A stretch of 64,000 nucleotides of DNA from Hericium rajendrae. Its lineage: Eukaryota; Basidiomycota; Agaricomycetes; Russulales; Hericiaceae. Position numbers and translations under genes: made by a program. The notes below the pieces were generated by a model, which saw only the letters and a program-made list of their open reading frames with translations, was not told where the DNA came from and searched no databases. Shown here piece by piece: positions 58,701-64,000 of the stretch (the first letter of the stretch is position 1; each line of letters begins with the position of its first letter). The stretch is from positions 2,542,001 through 2,606,000 of the forward strand of contig CM065878.1 in assembly GCA_033439255.1 (NCBI GenBank). The letters run 5' to 3'.

Positions 58701-61700
58701 TGTCAAGTCCACATCGTCAAGGAATCGGACAGCTTCCGCATCCTTTCCCATGCGAGTCAATGACATCCCTGCTTTGTTGACAGTCAGTGCCAGGATACCC
58801 TTTGAATAAAAAATAAATACATGAGTCTCTACTCCAGAAGACAGCAAAATGTCGCCTGCATACCTGTTGAGACACTAAAACATGAGCCACAGACAACTTT
58901 ATGGCTTGAGACTCGGCATCTATATCGTTTTCGAGGATGATGACGGATGCATCATGCACATCTACCCTGAAATCGAATTGCGATGCTTGTGGCACATCAT
59001 GAACTTCCTCCTTTTCTGGGACCAACGCGCGGATAGAAGGGGTGCTTGTGTGGGTCTCTGCAGAGGTAACCGATGGCGGGAAAGCACTCAAGAAGAACTC
59101 TGCAAGCGCAAAAATCGGATCGATGGCGAAGATAATGTGGGGCGAGTCAATGGTGAGAATGACGAACGATGTCGGAGACATGCCACCCGAAGAGGTATAT
59201 AGAATCATGAACTGATTTCTATCGTGGTGGGCCGCAGGTATGACCTCCCTGAATTTCGAATTACCGGGTCTTATGTTGCTCATAGTGAAGGACTTCAATA
59301 CGACCTGGGCCTCCAACGCACCATCTGAGAGTTGCTTCAACCTCACAGAGCTGTTGTTTAGCGCAAACCTTGCTATTCCGTGGTCCTTCAAAATAGTCTC
59401 GGACGTGGCACCGCTATCATAAAGCTGTAGCCTTATCGTGTTGACGTGTACTGTGACATCCAGCGTTGACCAGACCGTAGCAGAAGGCTCAAGCTCTGGA
59501 CGCAAATCGACACTAGACTCGTCGTTTGATTCGGAGCCCATCTTCTCGTCAACCTGCCGGGAATCTATGGCTTGAGCAGTGCCTTCCGGGGCGCCGGCCA
59601 GCACCTCAGGGATGGAACGCGAAAGAGCGATGATCATTTCGTATTGCACCTGGGTCAAGGCCAACTTGATATCCGAAATGTTCACAGCAACCTGAAACGA
59701 AAAAAAAATGGAGCTTTGAAAAGCAATCGGAATGCAGCATACATACCTGTGTGTCTGGTTGATCGAGTGTTACCTGCCGGTCGATCGTCCCGAAGTGCAT
59801 AACGTCGGCCGTAATTTCGATGTCATCGATCAACTTGATGGAGGAGGGGGCGTCATTATAATATATCGTGGATATAAGCTGGATGCCACGCAGGGTGGCT
59901 GTAGCTTTAGCAATGTCTCCCTCATAGCTATTGCTTGCCGATATTTCACCAAGATGCATCTCGAGAGCATTCTTTGATGTCGCAGGATCCGACGGGATGA
60001 CTACGATTGGCGACTTCACGGAAATGTCAAATTGCATGCGTTCAATCTCCGACGCCCTTTGGACTGCAGCTTGAGTAGCGGCATCGTATAAACCCTTTAA
60101 TTTTGCCAACTTTGAAGCAAACAGATAGAGATCATGTAGAGGTTGTTGCAGGTAATGCAGTTTGACTGAAGCAGCCGAAAGATGGATCGACGATTTGATC
60201 CCCTCATACATCTCCTTGTCCTTGTGGTCATAGGTTTGATACGTGAATTCCGCAAGGTTCTCGCCTTCAATAGACATGATCTGCTGAAAATTCGGAGTGG
60301 CGACAGGTGTCTGGGAGTCATCGCTGAGAGCAAGGCTACCAAGCCGCACGTGAACCCGCATTGTGTTCGCATGGAGCAATACCGAAGCATCTGCAGTGGA
60401 TAGAGAAAGAGTAGCAAGTTGTATTTGAGCGTTTACGAGCAGTACTGCACGAAATAAACAGTGAGCTGTGAGTGTACTTTTGTCCTGACATCAATCGTCT
60501 CACCTTCCACACTGGCAAGCTTGACCAAGACGCGGATCTTGTCTGAAGGCGGCTCGGCTGTTGTGTCCGGAGCATGTTGCTCATTGACTGCCACAGTTGA
60601 TACAGGCTCATTGAGAGCCTCTTTAGCTTCCGGTACGAAAGTTGTCACGATGAAATTGTATAACGTGATAACAGGCTCTGGTGCGGCGCGGAAGATGACA
60701 GTGGAGATCTTGACGTCGACATTTTGATTGAATCCTTCGTAAACCGTTTGATATTCAGGGGACTCCCGCTGAACACGTGTATAGTGTACGTTCAGCAATT
60801 TTGTACTCTGGTGTGATCTATCAGCAGAAGAAAGCACTTCGACTGGGTTGGCGTCAGGTTCGAAGAGACTCATTGACAATGAGCTGTGGTTTGCTTATGA
60901 GTAATCATTCAAACTGGGACATGAAGCGAAGGACCCACCCTAGAGCGATATCGACAGTCAGATCGTATTTCGCCACAGCCAATGACAGCGCAAATTGATC
61001 GAATGAAACAACGCCCATGGGCTTCTCTACATTGTCTTGGGTCTTCGATAATGACGCGCTGAGCGTCGCCACCTGGAAATTCAGCTCGAAGATTCTTTGG
61101 TGTAAATCACGTTCCTGTATAACAATGAGCATCCTGTCGAAATTGGAGGAACAGGGGCGAACTTCTATGCCACTCTTCTCAGGCTCCGCAGCCTGTGCTC
61201 CGGACTTTGCTTCTTCTCCGTTACCGTCGATTGTGTACTCGGTTGAAGCTAAATTGAAAAGACCAGTAGAGAGTTGATAACCTCCTGGTCCAGATGGCCA
61301 TTGTCCTTTCGGTTCAGGAGGTCCGTCATCGAACTTGGGGATGGTCACATCAACGAGGCGCATTATGGATTTGTATTTCGTATCGGAAAAGTTGACTTGC
61401 AACCTGGGTAGTGTCCCCGACACCTTGAAGCGCGACAAGGTGACAGCACTAGGTACCATCGATATTTGTACCTGCAGATCAATAGTGATACGCTCTATGA
61501 GATGAAGCGAATCATTGGCGCGGACGGACAGGGCATTTCGACATGACTGTAGATCGTCGCCGAGCACAAACTGCAATTCAGACGTGCCATGAGCGCAAAG
61601 CCTCGTAGCAGAAAAGTAGCATTACCTGAGCATCTTCAAGCTTCAGGAATAGCTTGTCATACATCAACGACTCTAACTTAGTATAGTCTTCATCCGTATA

Positions 61701-64000
61701 TGCTTGATTGCGCTTGAGTTGAATCTCCCGGAGGGCTTCCTTGTCGGCGAGATCGCTCTCGACTGAGATGTGACCAGCATCGACAACAAGATGCTTGCAC
61801 TTAGCCGTCGTGATACTGCAAACAGATAAGAAACTTATACAGTCTATTTGTGATCACTCACCTCTCGGGTATGATGATGATAGGCGCATTCATATCAAGC
61901 TGGAGATCGATAGTTTTGTGCGTTTGCAGAGCATACTCAAGCCCTGCCCGTGTATCTCGTCGAATCCCCTCCAACGTCTCGCTAGCAACGTTCTGCAAGT
62001 AGAGACATTCAGTAACATGTTTCCCCCAAGAACATGTTGCGCACCAATAACGCTTCAACGGACTCCAACTGACTAGCTGGCGGCTTAAAGAACCTGTAGA
62101 TAGCCTCAATATATCCCCGATGATATATGATCTCCATATGTCGCATACGAACGGACAGGGCTGTGTCCGCCCGTTCGTCGAGGGGATTGTTCTCAAATTT
62201 GACGTGGAAGAAGGATTCTGGACTCGTCAGACTTGCTAAGTCGCCTTCGGCCTCCGCTTCGTGTTTGACCTGTACGATTTGTGGATAGAGAGTGTTACTG
62301 GTAGTGCCATCAAACACGCCCAAGCCCCGCAAGTCCGTGATGACCTCAAAGTTGTCCCTTCTCTGCAGGAAAGTTGCCTGAAAACCATGAAACACTACTG
62401 AGGTCACCTCAACGGCCTTCCCATGAGGGTCTGTCTTGAGTGCTAATGAGCCTTTCTCCAGATTCGCAGCGATACGCATCTTGAGAGCATCTCTTGGCAC
62501 ATCGAAGGACTCAGCAAGCGCTCTCTTTTCATCAAAGTCAAGTACATCGTAGAGCTCCTGGCGCTGTTCTTCTGTCATAGGACCATGGAAGGCGGAGTCC
62601 TGTTGGTCAGAATCAGCCGTGGTCGAAGTACCCCATAGCCAGCCTGTCCAGCTTGAAGTTGTTTGAGCTTCCTTGGATTTCTTCTCTTCCTCCATCTTCT
62701 TGCGTAAGGCCGAGTCCTTGCGAAGCTCGGAACGCGCGATCGATCTGTAAAATCGGATGTCCTCGTATGACAGCTTCTTCTCCAATTCTTCCAACGCTTC
62801 GGATTCCTGAAAACGAGTGAGACGTGTAGTTCAGACAGATGCGAGGCATCTACACTGACCTCTAGCGTAATACAGTTCAATTGCTTCTTCTTGAACAGAT
62901 CGACATACCGGTGGCGGTCGTCGCGACGTTCGGCAAAGTAAGCCCAAGTCCATTTTCGATTGCGCTCGTGGACACCATCGAGGATAGCCCGTCCAGCGAA
63001 ACGTAAGAGTGCCCTCGGACAGTTCTCACGGAGCTCCTCCTCACTGGGTCTGAAGGATCGGTACTGCACAGATGAATATCAAGGCATCAGCACCCCTGAT
63101 GAAGACTTCCAGAAAGGCCGGAATACATACCTGGTGTTGACGGGTATAGAAATGGAACATGTCCACAAGAGAAATTATATCCCGATATTGATTATCATCG
63201 AGGACGACTCCAATTTCATCAAACAGCAACTGAATGTCAAAGCGAGGAGTGTCTTTGTTCAGCTTCTGATTCATGATGACCTGCGGGTCGCAACCATTAA
63301 TAGACGCCATTTACAAAGCTACGACATGTCCTTACCCTCCCTTCGCCTGTGACAGGCTTGAGCATGAATTGATGGTCATCTGAATCTTGTTGATCTGAGT
63401 CCTGTTGACCTGCGATCTGAAGACCCGCGATCTGAAGAATATAGGATGTTATAGATAAGAAACATGACCACGCTGTACCCTCACCATACGAGCAAAGATC
63501 TCCACCGACTTCTTGTACGGGAGACCGGCAATACTCTCAGCATCGGTATCGAAATATACTGCCAGAGACTCCAGCTTCGAAAGCTAGATTGCGGAGATAT
63601 AGTGACCATGAATAATTGACACGCGATCTGAAACTGACCTTGTGAATGCTGCCCGCCGTGCTCTCAATGAAAGCTGGCATCCAGTTTTCATCCACTGACA
63701 CGGCCGAAAAACCAGCTAACGTAACTCCGGCAGCAAATGGATGCTACCGGAGACCATGAGATTTCTGAGGATATGGGAATAAAGCCTGAACATACATGTG
63801 GCACGCTAAGCTTGTCCTCATAACGTATATGTATATTCTTGATGGTGATTTGCAGATTGTTCACTATCTTGGCTATCAGTGATTCCAATAAGCCTTGTTG
63901 CTGAGGTCCATCCTCTAGTATGCGAGATCAATAGGATTCAGGCTCGGCGCCAGTCACAGTCACTAACCTCCTACGTCTTCACCCTGGACATGAAGCAGTT
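52780..64000 (-). CDS. VPS13: VPS13 bridge-like lipid transfer protein (5' end outside window)
   Basis: Giant rod-like protein that moves phospholipids between membranes at contact sites. The right end carries the chorein region: NNLQITIKNIHIRYEDKLSV, VTLAGFSAVSVDENW, YFDTDAESIAGLPYKKSVEI. Repeating groove segments follow for about 7 kb. The SHR-BD/adaptor-binding part is near 56270-55450 (VITFSPRFLIKNNLGEAICF; HFRLKRRDDNDSSHLI). The C-terminal helices are NPLAVVLNGLTMALGNVNDA, NPVGLFTNVSSGVADIFYEP, GAASFVKKTVFGVTDSLTKV and SEFQKRRR. A PH-like end reads VTIEDNGIRFAHTTSKDQDR…FFGQIALVVKAFNARRRMDC. About 30 short introns interrupt it. Roughly 100 N-terminal codons are missing at the window edge. 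The final stop is at 52780-52782. Length and order of parts fit fungal Vps13. Confidence 0.93.

Overview
The window is nuclear DNA of a filamentous basidiomycete, most likely an agaricomycete. The genes are intron-dense, with mostly 45-60 nt GT-AG introns. They are packed on both strands with short spacers, and the proteins have fungal-type architectures (PPZ phosphatase, HSP104, REC8 kleisin, TPR-MYND, an Ime2-type kinase). No prokaryotic operon, CRISPR array or virus is visible.

Layout from left to right: 3' end of a PPZ-type phosphatase (+); DNA ligase I (+); mitochondrial pyruvate carrier MPC1 (-); an unrecognised conserved-looking multi-exon protein (+); a type II membrane O-fucosyltransferase-like protein (-). 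Next comes a DNA transposon with a second, inverted copy of itself inserted inside it (11399-13811). Then IPP isomerase IDI1 (-); meiotic cohesin REC8 (-); tRNA-Glu(CTC) with a short intron (-); INCENP (+); a TPR-MYND protein (-) divergent from the decapping enzyme DCP2 (+); and a roughly 3.3 kb gene-poor stretch. The second half holds PRPP synthetase (+), an RCK/MAK/Ime2-type kinase (+), complex I subunit NDUFS6 (-), another gene-poor stretch, HSP104 (-), a NIPA-type membrane transporter (-), a SET-domain methyltransferase (+), a DENN-domain protein (+), and a very large VPS13 lipid-transfer protein (-) that runs off the right edge.

The genes are mainly housekeeping: DNA replication, chromosome segregation, mRNA decay, mitochondrial metabolism, isoprenoid and nucleotide synthesis, proteostasis, and membrane traffic. 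They do not form one pathway.

Three things stand out. (1) The nested self-insertion of a 1.2 kb non-autonomous transposon has perfect 9-bp target duplications for both events. (2) Several conserved proteins can only be read through very small exons: 6 nt in NDUFS6, 11 nt in REC8, 20 nt twice in MPC1 and once in the NIPA gene, and possibly a single nucleotide in PRPP synthetase. (3) At least 16 one-base indels, mostly in homopolymers, break otherwise conserved frames. These look like assembly errors and matter for anyone annotating the region.
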